64,000 nucleotides of DNA from Pseudomonadales bacterium. GTDB lineage: Bacteria > Pseudomonadota > Gammaproteobacteria > Pseudomonadales > Azotimanducaceae. Positions 25,473 to 35,914 of this stretch are shown here, one piece after another. The stretch lies in assembly GCA_028285415.1 (NCBI GenBank), contig JANQPF010000010.1, positions 186,001 to 250,000 on the forward strand. Reading direction: 5' to 3'. Position 1 is the first letter of the stretch. Each line of letters begins with the position of its first letter. Both the position numbers and the translations under genes were made by a program. The notes under the pieces are model-generated. The model saw nothing but the letters and a program-made list of their open reading frames with translations, was not told the DNA's origin and did no database searches.

Positions 25473-27374
25473 GTGCTAACCACCAGGTCCGTCGATTGGC
25501 GCCGTAGTGCGCCGGGCATCGTCACAGCGTGTCTCGCAGCTCTTGCTTTATTTGTGTCCGGACAGAGCGTCTGGGCAGCCAACAAACCCATTCTGCATGG
25601 TAAACACTGGATTGCGATCACCGGTAAACCGCTCGGGGCAACCGCCGGGGCGCGGATTTTCCATGCGGGTGGGAACGCGGTGGACGCCGCCTGCGCCATG
25701 CTCGCGGCAACGTCGACCATGTTCGACGTGCTGAGCTGGGGCGGGGAGACCCAGGCGCTCATATACCATCCCGGCGAGAAGCGGGTCATTGGCATCAACG
25801 CGCTCGGCGTTGCGCCGAGCGGTGCCACGCCCGAGTTCTTCAGCGAACAGGGCATGGCCCAGCCGCCGGAGTATGGGCCGCTGGCCGCGGTCACGCCGGG
25901 CACCCCCGGTGGCCTGATGGTCATGCTCGCCGAATATGGCTCGATGAGTCTTGCCGAGGTGCTCGCACCGGCGCTCGAGATGGCCGAGGGCTACCCGATG
26001 GAGGCGCAGACTGCTAACTCGATTGAGCGCATGAAGGAGACGATTCGCCAGTGGCCGGCGTCACGAGACTTGTTTCTCGTGCACGAGGGCGAAGCTCGGG
26101 AAGCCCCGCACCCGGGCGAGATCTTTCGCCAGCCGGACCTGCACCGCACGCTCATGAAGCTGGTGGAGACGGAGCGCGAAGCGCTGGCTGCCGGGCTGAC
26201 CCGCAAAGCCGCCATTTACGAAGCGTACAAGCGGTTCTACGAGGGTGATATTGCCGCTGACTTCGTTGCCGGCGCCCGGGCACTGGGTGGCCTGCACACT
26301 CGTGAAGACCTTGCGCAGTGGAAAGTGCACATCGAAGAACCGGTGAGCACGTCGTACAAAGGTATCGATGTCTACAAGCTCACCTCGTGGGTGCAGGGTC
26401 CGGTCATGTTGCAGGCGCTCAACCTGGCAGAGCGCGTCGACCTTGCGTCCATGGGGTTCAACAGCGCGCGCTACATTCACCATGTCTATCAGATCATGAA
26501 TCTGAGCTTTGCGGATCGGGATTTTTACTACGGCGATCCCTATTTTCCTCCGGAAGAGCCCATGATGGGGCTGCTTTCCAAAAAGTACGCCGCTGAAAGG
26601 CTCAAAGGCATGGACCGGGAAAGCAACGACCCCGGAGTCAAACCGGGAGATCCGTATCGGTTTCAACGCGGCAGCAACCCGTACCTCGAATACCTCGAGC
26701 AGTGGACCAACACGCCGCGCCCCGATGCCGGCGTCATGCCACCCTGGCAGCAGGCGTCATTCGATCCAGGTGATCACGAACGCCAATTCCTTGCGGGCAC
26801 CACGTCGATCCAGGCTGCAGACAAGGAGGGCTGGGTGGTGTCGGTCACCCCCTCGGGCGGTTGGATACCTGCCGCCATTGCCGGCAACACCGGTATCGGT
26901 ATGAGCCAGCGGATGCAGAGTTTTGTGCTCGATCCCGCGCAGAATCCGTACAACGTGGTCACTCCGGGCAAACGTCCGCGGGCGACGCTCACGCCGGGCA
27001 TGGCGTTGAAGGACGGCAAACCTTACCTCTCGTTTGCCGTGCAAGGCGGCGACATCCAGGATCAGGTGCTGCTGCAATTCTTCCTGGGTGTGGTTGAATT
27101 CGGGATGAATGTGCAGGAGGCGGTCGAAGCACCGTACTTCTGGAGCTATCAGATGCGCAACAGCTTCGGGGATCATCGTGCGGAGCCAGGCAAGATCCTG
27201 CTGAACGAACAGACGCCAGCCTGGGTTCGCAAAGAACTCGAAGGCATGGGTTATGTGCCAATCTATCGCGACAAGTCCTCGGGTCCGATCAACGCCATCG
27301 AATTCGATCACGAGCAGGGCACGTTCAAAGGCGGGGCGAGCGATTTCGGGGAGGACTATGGCCTGGCGTGGTAG
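25473..27374 (+). CDS. Exported gamma-glutamyltransferase family protein
   Basis: 633 residues from the GTG at 25473, chosen for the nearby GAGGT and because it opens a signal peptide ending VSGQSVWA-AN; a TTG at 25437 is an alternative. It is an Ntn-hydrolase of the GGT family: GGNAVDAACAMLAAT and LSWGGETQALIYHPG in the large subunit, then a self-cleavage/nucleophile Thr in FLAGTTSIQAADKEG and the small-subunit PGKRPRATLTPGMALKDGKP. Periplasmic members cleave glutathione and gamma-glutamyl amides. The long segment between the two parts (WTNTPRPDAG) is variable. The downstream SGNH gene follows by 15 nt. Confidence 0.9.
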   Translation: MLTTRSVDWRRSAPGIVTACLAALALFVSGQSVWAANKPILHGKHWIAITGKPLGATAGARIFHAGGNAVDAACAMLAATSTMFDVLSWGGETQALIYHPGEKRVIGINALGVAPSGATPEFFSEQGMAQPPEYGPLAAVTPGTPGGLMVMLAEYGSMSLAEVLAPALEMAEGYPMEAQTANSIERMKETIRQWPASRDLFLVHEGEAREAPHPGEIFRQPDLHRTLMKLVETEREALAAGLTRKAAIYEAYKRFYEGDIAADFVAGARALGGLHTREDLAQWKVHIEEPVSTSYKGIDVYKLTSWVQGPVMLQALNLAERVDLASMGFNSARYIHHVYQIMNLSFADRDFYYGDPYFPPEEPMMGLLSKKYAAERLKGMDRESNDPGVKPGDPYRFQRGSNPYLEYLEQWTNTPRPDAGVMPPWQQASFDPGDHERQFLAGTTSIQAADKEGWVVSVTPSGGWIPAAIAGNTGIGMSQRMQSFVLDPAQNPYNVVTPGKRPRATLTPGMALKDGKPYLSFAVQGGDIQDQVLLQFFLGVVEFGMNVQEAVEAPYFWSYQMRNSFGDHRAEPGKILLNEQTPAWVRKELEGMGYVPIYRDKSSGPINAIEFDHEQGTFKGGASDFGEDYGLAW

Positions 27375-27389
27375 CCGCGTCACCTCTCC

Positions 27390-28901
27390 GTGAGCGAAGC
27401 GTTCAGCACCGGTCGTAGCGTCGCGTACGGGACGCTCGTTACCGTCGTCTTTTTTGTCATCCTGGAGGTGGTTGCGCATTTCTGGGAATACGCGGACGTC
27501 GAGGCGGAAATGGCGCGCAAGGTCACCGGCGCGCAGGAACCGGACAGCTACCGGGTGTTTCTCTTTGGCGGATCCACCGTCGAAGGGGTACACGTGCCGG
27601 AGTACGGCTTTGCGCAGCAGCTCGAGTTCTGGCTGCGACGTCTGCATCCCGAAAAACGGCTCGAAATTTACAACTTCGGACGGGCCGGACGGAACTCGAG
27701 TTACGTGCGTCGCAAAGTCGAGACCACCGTTGGCCACGACCCCGACTTGATGATCGTCCTGAGCGGTCACAACGAATTCCTCTCCCGCCACGTCGAGATG
27801 TCGACGAACCGGCTGTTATCGCGCTTTGCCCTGACACGGTCGGTGATGCGTAAGCTCGAACGCTGGCGCTCGGCGGGGCAGGACAGCGTGTCCAATGAGC
27901 GCTACGAACCCTACGACCGCAGTGCGCCACTGTTTGCTGCGAAGCTCGACGCTTATGCCCGCAACATGCGCTACGTGGCGGAGCTGGCGCGGGCGGAAGG
28001 GGTGCCGCTTCTGCTCCTGACCGCACCGGCGAACGTTGCGGACTGGCCGCCGGTGCATCGCCGCTCCCGTGCGGCCACGGACGCTGCGACACGCTGGTTT
28101 GAAAACGCACGCAACGCGCTTGCGGATGGCCGTCTGCATGAGGTGGCTGCGGATATCGAAACCCGGACGTCTGAAACGGCCCTGGATTCTCATCTGGCGT
28201 TTCTCACCGGACGCCTCAGCGCGGTTCGTGGGGATACCGACGGTGCCTATCGAGCCCTGCAGCAGGCGCGCGAATGGGATCCGCTGCCCTGGCGCGTGCT
28301 CAGCAACATGAACGCTGAGGTGCGAGCCATTGCGGCCCAGCCTGGCGTTCACCTGGTCGACGTGGAACAGCGGTTTGAAGCGTTCAGTGGAGGTCTGGTT
28401 GGCCGCGATCTCGTGAGTGACAACTGTCATCCGGCGCCGCTCGGCAGCGCGTTGATTGTCAGTGAGCTCCTGCGGATCATGGCCGAGGCGGGGCTGTTCG
28501 TCGAAAAGATGCCGCCGACGGCTGAAGCGCAAGCGCTGCTGGATCTTTACCTCCAGCAGTTCGATGCGCCGACAGAGAAACGATTGAAGGTGCAGTACCT
28601 CCTCGCCAACGCCCTCTATGCGATGAAGCCGCCGTTTTTCAACGATCCGACGGCGCGGGAATTCCTCTACGCGGCGCGGGATCTCGAACCTCGCAACTGG
28701 CAGGTCTGGGCAAACCTGGCGTCAGTGTCGCTCTTCGCAGGTGATGTGGAGCGCGGCCGTGCCGAGCTTGCCAGAGCCTCTGAGCTTCGCGGTGAGCGGG
28801 TTGTGGCAACGAGCCCCGGCGTGCCCTTTCTTGGTGCGGCGCTGGCGTTCAGCGGTATCGCAGTGAGTGGCGACGACGCGGTTCCCGGGGGCGCTGAATA
28901 G
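27390..28901 (+). CDS. SGNH/GDSL hydrolase with C-terminal TPR-like region
   Basis: 503 residues from a GTG. A membrane anchor is at about 11-29. The SGNH blocks are FGGSTVEG (Ser62 nucleophile), NFGRAGRNSS, LSGHNEFLS (Asn) and DNCHPAPLG (Asp/His). Between blocks and at the C-terminus, helical repeats such as LTGRLSAVRGDTDGAYRALQQAREWDP and NLASVSLFAGDVERGRAELARAS look like TPRs. It is likely an envelope esterase or acyl-hydrolase; the substrate is unknown. It probably shares an operon with the preceding GGT-family gene. Confidence 0.83.
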   Translation: MSEAFSTGRSVAYGTLVTVVFFVILEVVAHFWEYADVEAEMARKVTGAQEPDSYRVFLFGGSTVEGVHVPEYGFAQQLEFWLRRLHPEKRLEIYNFGRAGRNSSYVRRKVETTVGHDPDLMIVLSGHNEFLSRHVEMSTNRLLSRFALTRSVMRKLERWRSAGQDSVSNERYEPYDRSAPLFAAKLDAYARNMRYVAELARAEGVPLLLLTAPANVADWPPVHRRSRAATDAATRWFENARNALADGRLHEVAADIETRTSETALDSHLAFLTGRLSAVRGDTDGAYRALQQAREWDPLPWRVLSNMNAEVRAIAAQPGVHLVDVEQRFEAFSGGLVGRDLVSDNCHPAPLGSALIVSELLRIMAEAGLFVEKMPPTAEAQALLDLYLQQFDAPTEKRLKVQYLLANALYAMKPPFFNDPTAREFLYAARDLEPRNWQVWANLASVSLFAGDVERGRAELARASELRGERVVATSPGVPFLGAALAFSGIAVSGDDAVPGGAE

Positions 28902-28914
28902 GCCCGGGTAACGG

Positions 28915-29910
28915 TCAGATCTGCTTGACGGGAATGGACTCGAGACCGAGGTTGTTCTGATCGAAGACACGATCGGCACGATAGCTCGATCGGACCAGCG
29001 GACCCGAGGCCACTTCCATGAAACCCATCTCGAGGCCCCACTCGCGATACTCGGCGAAACGCTCGGGCGTCACCCAGCGGTCAATCGGCAGGTGATTGGC
29101 GGTGGGCCGCAGATACTGCCCGAGCGTGAGGAGATCTACACCGTGGTTGCGAAGGTCCACCATCGTCTGACGGATTTCCTCGTCGGTTTCGCCGATTCCG
29201 ACCATGATGCTCGATTTGGTCAAGACGTCCGGATTGATCGTTTTGGCGGCTCGCAGCACGTCCAACGTCTGCTGATAACCCGCCCGGATGTCGCGCACCG
29301 TGTGCGTGAGACGCTCGACGGTTTCCACGTTCTGGGCAAAAACGTCGAGTCCCGAGTTGACGACCGCGGCTACCGCCGCCTCGCTGCCGGCAAAGTCCGG
29401 CGTCAGGGCCTCAACCCGGGTGTTGGGATTTGTGGCCTTGATGGCGCGCACGCAGGCTGCGTAGTGGGCGGCGCCGCCGTCAGACAGGTCGTCGCGATCC
29501 ACGGAAGTGAGGACCACGTAGCGTAGATCCATCAGCTCGACGGATCGGGCCGCGTTGGCAGGCTCGTTTGGATCGAGCCAGCCTTTCGGGTTGCCCGTAT
29601 CCACCGCGCAGAATTTGCACGCGCGCGTGCACACGCTGCCCATCAGCATGATCGTGGCAGTGCCGTGACTCCAGCACTCTCCCATGTTGGGACAGTGAGA
29701 CTCTTCGCAGACGGTGGCCAGCTGATGTTCGTGCACGGTTTTCTGCACGGCTTTGAACTTCTCGCCGCCGCCAACTCTTACCCTGAGCCACGGCGGCTTG
29801 CGGCCGGTTGGCGTTGCGGCGTGATCACTCGCTTTGACACCGTCCTTGATGGCCACCACGCCGTGTCGTGTGGTGAATTTCTGCCCGCTGATTTCCTTGG
29901 ATGAGCCCAT
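28915..29910 (-). CDS. lipA: Lipoyl synthase
   Basis: A 331-residue radical-SAM enzyme with both iron-sulfur sites: the auxiliary cluster motif C68-x4-C73-x5-C79 ([12 protein letters not shown]) and the radical SAM motif C94-x3-C98-x2-C101 (CTRACKFC). The C-terminal RSSYRAD Ser that binds the auxiliary cluster is present. It inserts two sulfurs into octanoyl groups on lipoyl domains. No lipB is next to it. It is separated from the ABC exporter genes upstream by 12 nt, so they may be co-transcribed. Confidence 0.97.
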   Translation of the reverse strand: MGSSKEISGQKFTTRHGVVAIKDGVKASDHAATPTGRKPPWLRVRVGGGEKFKAVQKTVHEHQLATVCEESHCPNMGECWSHGTATIMLMGSVCTRACKFCAVDTGNPKGWLDPNEPANAARSVELMDLRYVVLTSVDRDDLSDGGAAHYAACVRAIKATNPNTRVEALTPDFAGSEAAVAAVVNSGLDVFAQNVETVERLTHTVRDIRAGYQQTLDVLRAAKTINPDVLTKSSIMVGIGETDEEIRQTMVDLRNHGVDLLTLGQYLRPTANHLPIDRWVTPERFAEYREWGLEMGFMEVASGPLVRSSYRADRVFDQNNLGLESIPVKQI

Positions 29911-29922
29911 GCGGGAAGTTTA

Positions 29923-31800
29923 TCACGGCTCGGTGAAAGCGCTGTCGTCCTGAAACTGCAGGCTGTGCAGCGTTGCGTACAGGCCGCCCGCGGCCAGGAG
30001 CTCTTCATGGCTGCCGAGCTCTTCGATGCGGCCGTGATTGAGAACGAGCACGCGATCGGCTTCTTGTATCGTCTGCAGGCGATGGGCAATCAGGATGGAG
30101 GTGCGGCCGGCGGTCAGGCGGCGCAGCGCATCCTGGATCAGAAGCTCCGTTTCGGTATCGATGTTGGCGGTTGCCTCGTCGAGAACCAGGATTTCCGGAT
30201 CGGCAGCCAGGACTCTGGCAAACGCCAGGAGCTGCCGCTGGCCCTGCGAAAGGTTCTGACCGCGCTCGGTCAGCGGCGTTTCGTAGCCGTCGGGTAGCGA
30301 CGCAATGAAATCGTGGGCGTTGACGGTCCTGGCCGCGGCGATCGCGCGCTCCATGGTGATCTCCGGATTCCCGAGCGCAATGTTGTCGTAGATGCTGCCG
30401 GAGAAGATGTGAAAATCCTGCAGCACAACCCCCACCCGGCGGCGGAGATCGCGGCTGTGAATGTGGTTCAGATCGACGCCGTCGAGATAGATCTGACCAT
30501 CGTCGAAATCGTAAAAACGGCCCAGCAGCCGGATGAGCGTGCTTTTGCCGGAGCCCGTGGGGCCGACGATTGCGAGCTTCTCTCCCGGCTGGATGGTGAA
30601 GGTGACGCCGTGCAGGACCGGTGGGCCCACGTCGTAGGCGAAATACACGTCGTTGAATTTGACTTCGCCTTCGAGCCGTCGTGGCAGCGCGACCGGCTGT
30701 TCGGGTTCGTGGATTTTCTCGTCCCAGTCGATGGCCTGGAAGATCCGTTCACCGCTCGCCATCGCGCGGAAGAGAATGTTCGTTTGCTCGCCGAGAACGA
30801 CAACCGGATGAAACAGCATGCCGATGAACTGAGTGAAGAGCACAACTTCCCCCAGCGTCATGTCGAGCGTGGCTACCTGGCTTGCGCCGTACCAGAGGAT
30901 CACGCCGATCGCGACATGCGCCAGGCTGTCGTTGAACGCGCCGTAGAGCGTCTCCACCCGGGCGGAGCGCAGCTCGTAGTCGCGGTTCTCTTCGTTGATG
31001 TCCGTGTAGCGTTTGAGGTTGTAGTCCTGCCGGTCGGAAAGCTGGACCACCTGCAGACCGGCCAGGTTTTCCTGCATGTTCTGGTTCAGCGCTGAAAGCG
31101 TCTGGCGCACCTTGCGGAAGAGCTCACGCGTGAGCCGGCGGAAGTAATACGTCACGAGGCCCAGGATCGGCAGCGCCAGGAGGAGCATCAGCGTCAGCTG
31201 TACGTCGATGGCGAGCATGACGGTCAACGCAACGAAGAACGGGACAAACTCGCCAATCAACGTGCCAAGGCCGCGCAGCAGTTCGTACAGTGCCTCGACG
31301 TCGTTTGTGACCCGCGTCATCACGCGCCCGACCGCAACGCGATCGTAGAACGACGAGGGCCGGGTTTCGAGATGCACGAAGAGGTCCCGGCGCAGATCGC
31401 GCAGGCCGTTGATGACCGCGCCGATGAGGGTCATGCGATGGGCGTGTCCGGTAAACGCCCAGGCAATTTGAATGACGCCGTACATGAGGCATGCCACGAT
31501 CAGCGGGTGCAGCCCACTCCCATCGGCGAGCCAGGAATTGAGCTCAATGAGGCCGAAGTCCGGCGTGTCGGCATCCGATTCGCCGCGGATGATGTGATCG
31601 ATCGCCACCAGCGAGATGATGATCGGCATCAGTATCTGCAAGGTGGACGTGATGAGCACGAGAATGCTCGACACGGTCAGCGACCAACGGTACGGCTTCA
31701 GCCAGCGCATCAGCCGGCCGAGCAGGTGCACGTTGAGCACGGCACCCGAGATGTCCGCTTCGAACATGGAGTAGTCGCGTTTTGGTGCCGACTCCGCCAT
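29923..31800 (-). CDS. ABC exporter half, catalytic NBD (heterodimeric, MdlB-like)
   Basis: 625 residues: six-helix transmembrane domain, then an NBD with Walker A GPTGSGKST, signature LSQGQRQLLAFAR, Walker B LVLDEATANID with its catalytic Glu, and the H-loop IAHRLQT. The start overlaps the stop of the other half-transporter by one base. Together they form a heterodimeric multidrug/lipid-type exporter in the inner membrane. The signature here is LSQGQ, not LSGGQ, which fits an asymmetric pair in which the partner supplies LSGGQ to this subunit's ATP site. Confidence 0.92.
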   Translation of the reverse strand: MAESAPKRDYSMFEADISGAVLNVHLLGRLMRWLKPYRWSLTVSSILVLITSTLQILMPIIISLVAIDHIIRGESDADTPDFGLIELNSWLADGSGLHPLIVACLMYGVIQIAWAFTGHAHRMTLIGAVINGLRDLRRDLFVHLETRPSSFYDRVAVGRVMTRVTNDVEALYELLRGLGTLIGEFVPFFVALTVMLAIDVQLTLMLLLALPILGLVTYYFRRLTRELFRKVRQTLSALNQNMQENLAGLQVVQLSDRQDYNLKRYTDINEENRDYELRSARVETLYGAFNDSLAHVAIGVILWYGASQVATLDMTLGEVVLFTQFIGMLFHPVVVLGEQTNILFRAMASGERIFQAIDWDEKIHEPEQPVALPRRLEGEVKFNDVYFAYDVGPPVLHGVTFTIQPGEKLAIVGPTGSGKSTLIRLLGRFYDFDDGQIYLDGVDLNHIHSRDLRRRVGVVLQDFHIFSGSIYDNIALGNPEITMERAIAAARTVNAHDFIASLPDGYETPLTERGQNLSQGQRQLLAFARVLAADPEILVLDEATANIDTETELLIQDALRRLTAGRTSILIAHRLQTIQEADRVLVLNHGRIEELGSHEELLAAGGLYATLHSLQFQDDSAFTEP

Positions 31801-33557
31801 CAGCTGACCCTCGCGGCTTCGAAGTTCTCGTCCTCGGCGCCTTCGCGCTGTACCCGCTCGAGTTCCGCGTAGTAACCGCCCGCTGCGATGAGGGATTCGT
31901 GCGTGCCGATCTCCATGATGCGACCGGCTTCAAGCACGATGATGCGGTCGGCGTGGCGCGCCGTGCTCACTCGGTGGGATACGAGCAGAGTAGTTTGCTC
32001 GCGACGCAGGCGTTTGAGCTCGGACAGAATGTGCTCTTCCGTTTCGGTATCCACTGCCGAAAAGCAGTCGTCGAGGATCAGTACGGGGGCATGGCGGATG
32101 AAGCCGCGGGCAAGGGTAGCACGCTGTTTCTGGCCGCCTGAGAGCGTCACCCCGCGTTCGCCCACCAGCGTCTCGAGCTTGTCGGGAAAGTCTTCGATGG
32201 TGTTCTTGAGGTCCGCCGAAGTAGCGGCGCTCCAGATGGCTTCGAGCGCCCGGTTCGGATCGTCGTAGGTGAGGTTGTCCTTGAGCGGCTCGCCGAAGAG
32301 GAACGGATCCTGCGGCACCATGGCGATCTGCGAGCGAATCTGCGCCAGCGGGAAGCTGCGCACGTCGTGACCGTCGATGAAGATCGTATCCGGGTCAGGG
32401 TCGATGAGACGCACAATCTGTTTCAAGAGCGTCGTCTTGCCGGTACCCACGCGTCCCATGATGGCGATCGTCTCACCCCGCTCGACGTGCAGGTTGATGT
32501 CATCGAGCACGGCGGTGGTGGTGCCGGGGTAGGTGTAGCTCAAGCCCGCGATGCGGATGTCACCCATGATGGTTGCAGGGGTCGCGCCGCTCGGCACATC
32601 CGCGATTTCCGGTTCGAGATCCATGACCTCGAAAAGGCGATCGCTGGCGACTGCCGCGCGTTGGAACAGATTGACAATGAAGCCGGCCACGCGAAACGGC
32701 TGTACAACCATGTTGACCAGCATGAAAAACGCGACGAAGTCTCCCACCGGCATGGTGCCGTTCAGTACCTGATAGCCGCCAACCCCCAGAATGGTCAGCG
32801 AACAGACCGCCGCGAGGCTCGGCATCCAGGCAGCCATGGCCGAGTTGATGCGACCCTGCTCGTAAAACGCGTTTGCGTAAGCCTGATTGGTACGCTGGAA
32901 ACGGCGGATCTCGTTCTCCTCCTGCACCATCGCCTGGATGGTGCGGATCCCCGACAGGTTCTCCTGCACGTGCGCGCCCAGATCGCTCAAACGTTCCTGC
33001 ACGTCGCGCGAGGCGATGCCCATCTGCCGCGAAGAACGTTGCGCGTACCAGAAGACAAACGGCATTGGCGGCAGCAGGAGCAACGTCAGGAGCGGTGAGT
33101 AGTAGAGCATCGCTGCGTAGCCGAAGACGGTGGCGTAAACGAGGATGACCAGGAGTATGGTCCCCATGGCGATCAGGCGCTGGATGAGCGCAATGTCCGC
33201 GACGGCGCGCGTCATCATGTCGCCGATGGTGTGTTTTGCAAAGAATTCGCCACCCTGGTCCTGCAGGCACGCGTAGAGCGACTGGCGCAGGTCGTACGCA
33301 ACATAGAGCCCCACGCGGCGGACCGCGAAGCGGGCAAAAGTCACGACCAGATATCGTGCGGTCACGGCGCCGATGATGCCGAGGACGGGCCACAGGATGT
33401 CGTAGTTTCCCTCGGTCATGCGGTTGATCGACTCGGCGGTCAGGATCGGCACCATGACCTCGAAAAACCGTGCCACCCCGAACGCCGCAATGCCCGCGAA
33501 CCAGCGGACGCGATAAGGGTGGATGAAGTGGCGTAGCCGCCACAGAGATTTGAGCAT
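31800..33557 (-). CDS. ABC exporter half, degenerate NBD (heterodimeric, MdlA-like)
   Basis: 585 residues from the ATG at 33557 ([19 protein letters not shown]), which overlaps the asnS stop. It has a transmembrane domain, then an NBD with Walker A GRVGTGKTT, intact LSGGQKQRATLAR, and Walker B LILDDCFSAVD where the catalytic Glu is Asp. This is the usual non-hydrolytic site of MdlA-type subunits. It pairs with the 625-residue half encoded directly downstream. The transported substrate is unknown. Confidence 0.92.
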   Translation of the reverse strand: MLKSLWRLRHFIHPYRVRWFAGIAAFGVARFFEVMVPILTAESINRMTEGNYDILWPVLGIIGAVTARYLVVTFARFAVRRVGLYVAYDLRQSLYACLQDQGGEFFAKHTIGDMMTRAVADIALIQRLIAMGTILLVILVYATVFGYAAMLYYSPLLTLLLLPPMPFVFWYAQRSSRQMGIASRDVQERLSDLGAHVQENLSGIRTIQAMVQEENEIRRFQRTNQAYANAFYEQGRINSAMAAWMPSLAAVCSLTILGVGGYQVLNGTMPVGDFVAFFMLVNMVVQPFRVAGFIVNLFQRAAVASDRLFEVMDLEPEIADVPSGATPATIMGDIRIAGLSYTYPGTTTAVLDDINLHVERGETIAIMGRVGTGKTTLLKQIVRLIDPDPDTIFIDGHDVRSFPLAQIRSQIAMVPQDPFLFGEPLKDNLTYDDPNRALEAIWSAATSADLKNTIEDFPDKLETLVGERGVTLSGGQKQRATLARGFIRHAPVLILDDCFSAVDTETEEHILSELKRLRREQTTLLVSHRVSTARHADRIIVLEAGRIMEIGTHESLIAAGGYYAELERVQREGAEDENFEAARVS

Positions 33558-34942
33558 CAGAAACTGGCGTTGTTGGGCACGCGTGGAAATGGAATGGCGT
33601 CGCGGATGTTTTCCATGCCGGTGAGATAAAGCACGAGACGTTCGAAACCAAGGCCGAAGCCTGCATGGGGTACCGTGCCGTAGCGTCGCAGGTCGCGATA
33701 CCACCAGAGCTCCTCTTTGAGGTGCTCGTCGATGCGTCGGTCGAGCACGTCCAGACGTTCCTCACGCTGGCTGCCGCCGATGATTTCGCCCACCCCCGGC
33801 ACGAGCACGTCCATCGCCGCGACGGTCTTCTCATCGTCGTTCAGACGCATGTAGAACGCTTTGATCTCCTGCGGATAGTCGGTGACGACAACGGGACCGC
33901 CAACCACCTCTTCGGTAATGAAGCGCTCGTGCTCGGACTGCAGGTCCAGACCCCACTCGACGGGAAACTCGAATGCCTTCTGTGCACCGGACAGCACGTT
34001 GACGGCTTCGGTGTACGTCATGACCTCAAACGGTTTTTCAACCACCTGGTCCAGGCGTTGGAGCACCCCTTCGTCGATGCGCTCGGCAAAAAACTGCATG
34101 TCGTCGTCACAGCGCTCGCGCACGTTGTTGATGACGGATTTGAGAAACGCTTCGGCAAGCGCCGCGTTGGCGGCAAGGTCGGCAAACGCCACTTCGGGCT
34201 CAATCATCCAGAATTCGGCCAGGTGACGGCTCGTGTTGGAGTTTTCCGCGCGGAACGTGGGCCCGAAGGTGTACACCCTGGACAGCGCACAGGCGTAGCT
34301 CTCGACGTTCAGCTGGCCGGACACGGTGAGAAACGTCTCGGTGCCGAAGAAGTCTTCTTCGTAGCTGCCGGGTTGGTTCAGCTGATCGAGCGTGGAGACG
34401 CGGAATAGCTCCCCCGCGCCTTCGCAGTCGCTGGCGGTGATGATGGGCGTATTGACCCAGAAGAATCCCGCTTCGTCGAAGTAGCGGTGCACCGCCTGAG
34501 CAATGGCGTGACGGACCCGCGCAATGGCGCCGAACGTATTGGTGCGCGGGCGCAGATGCGCCTGCGTGCGCAGGTATTCGAACGTGTGGCGTTTCTTGCT
34601 GATCGGGTAGGACTCGGGGTCGTCTACCCAGCCAATGACCTCCACCTCTGCAGCCTGAATTTCCCGGTCCTGGCCTTTACCCTGAGACTCGACGAGTTCA
34701 CCGCGCACGATCACGGAACAGCCTGTGGCGAGTTCCGCGATCTCGGCGTCGTAGTTTGGCAGGGCTCCGTCTGCCACGGCCTGGATGGTGTCGAAACTCG
34801 ATCCGTCGTGCAGGTGAATAAAAGAAAAACCGCCTTTGGACGTGCGGCGGGAGCGCACCCAACCGCGGACTTCAACGGCGCTGCCTGCCGCCACGTCGTG
34901 ATTCAGGAGGCTCTGGATCGGGGAGATTTCATAGTCGGACAT
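33557..34942 (-). CDS. asnS: Asparaginyl-tRNA synthetase
   Basis: A 461-residue class II synthetase: OB-fold anticodon domain ([20 protein letters not shown]), motif 2 region [26 protein letters not shown] and motif 3 [29 protein letters not shown] and AENS distinguish it from aspartyl-tRNA synthetase. It charges tRNA-Asn directly, so this route does not need transamidation. It is first of a tight run asnS/ABC/ABC/lipA. Confidence 0.96.
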   Translation of the reverse strand: MSDYEISPIQSLLNHDVAAGSAVEVRGWVRSRRTSKGGFSFIHLHDGSSFDTIQAVADGALPNYDAEIAELATGCSVIVRGELVESQGKGQDREIQAAEVEVIGWVDDPESYPISKKRHTFEYLRTQAHLRPRTNTFGAIARVRHAIAQAVHRYFDEAGFFWVNTPIITASDCEGAGELFRVSTLDQLNQPGSYEEDFFGTETFLTVSGQLNVESYACALSRVYTFGPTFRAENSNTSRHLAEFWMIEPEVAFADLAANAALAEAFLKSVINNVRERCDDDMQFFAERIDEGVLQRLDQVVEKPFEVMTYTEAVNVLSGAQKAFEFPVEWGLDLQSEHERFITEEVVGGPVVVTDYPQEIKAFYMRLNDDEKTVAAMDVLVPGVGEIIGGSQREERLDVLDRRIDEHLKEELWWYRDLRRYGTVPHAGFGLGFERLVLYLTGMENIRDAIPFPRVPNNASF

Positions 34943-35107
34943 GTTATACGAAGTGTTGAGACGCTAACGTCGCATGATAATTCAAACTGCGTGAAGATGC
35001 GTTCAATTGCCTTTCCCGGGACGGCGCGGGGAACTAATCTGCACGCTCGGCGACTATTGTTGCAGCGACGTCACTTTCTTCGACGCGGCAGAACAGGAGA
35101 TGTATAC

Positions 35108-35914
35108 ATGCGACTGGAATTCATTGTCGGCGGTATTGTCGTTGCGTTGTTGATCATCGCAGCCCTCACTTTCTGGCCGGCGGCCGAGGAAACGCCTGAT
35201 CCAGCCGATGCGCCGGCCACGGAAGAAGTCGACGTGCCGGACCCGGTGCCGCCCGCGGAACTGCCTGCGGCCGAGGAGACCGAGCCTGAAGGGCTGTCGG
35301 ATGCACCGGCCGCGAATGTCGAGGCAGCCGAGCCTGCGGAAGTCCTTCCCGCCCTGGCCATGAGCGATGACTGGGTGCGCGAAGCGGTAGGCACCTGGCC
35401 GGTGCCGGAGCGTTTGCTCGAGCGCGAAGCGTTGCTTGCGCGGCTGGTTGTCGTGCTCGTCAACGCCAGTGAAGGCGGTGTGCCGCATCGTGAAGTGGCG
35501 TCCCTGGTGCCGGCTCAGAGCTTCCGAGCGAGGGAGTATGATGACGACCGCTACGTGCTCGACCCGGCATCCTATCGACGATATGACGGGTACATGGACG
35601 CGCTCGAAGCGGTCCCGCCGGAGGCCCTGGCCGGCTTCATGCGCCGCGCAGAGCCACTCCTCGTCGCCGCGCTCACCCAGCTTGGTGACGAGCGCAAACC
35701 CGAAGTGCTGGTCCGTAGCGCGCTCGCGCGCATCGATGCGCTGCCCGAGCTGCCGTCGCGCATAGAGCTGTTGCGCCCCGAGGTGATGTATCTTTACGCG
35801 GATCCGGCGCTTGAAAGCCTGCCCGCGTTCGAGAAGCAGGTGCTCCGCATCGGGCCCGAAAATCTATCGAGATTAGAGCGCTATCTTATTGATTTTTCTC
35901 GCCATTATTTCTAG
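35108..35914 (+). CDS. DUF3014 domain protein
   Basis: 268 residues from the ATG at 35108 with AGGAGA eight bases upstream. A single membrane anchor (FIVGGIVVALLIIAALTFWP) is followed by an acidic Pro/Ala/Glu linker at 27-75. A folded DUF3014 domain then begins SDDWVREAVGTWPVPERLLER and includes YRRYDGYMDALEAVPPEALA. The domain is of unknown function and probably periplasmic. Its 3-prime end overlaps the convergent GNAT gene by 29 nt. Confidence 0.88.
   Translation: MRLEFIVGGIVVALLIIAALTFWPAAEETPDPADAPATEEVDVPDPVPPAELPAAEETEPEGLSDAPAANVEAAEPAEVLPALAMSDDWVREAVGTWPVPERLLEREALLARLVVVLVNASEGGVPHREVASLVPAQSFRAREYDDDRYVLDPASYRRYDGYMDALEAVPPEALAGFMRRAEPLLVAALTQLGDERKPEVLVRSALARIDALPELPSRIELLRPEVMYLYADPALESLPAFEKQVLRIGPENLSRLERYLIDFSRHYF

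Noticed and set aside
26757-27791. 344-codon minus-strand reading across the GGT and SGNH genes
   Set aside because: It crosses two well-supported plus-strand genes and has no recognisable motif or ribosome site.
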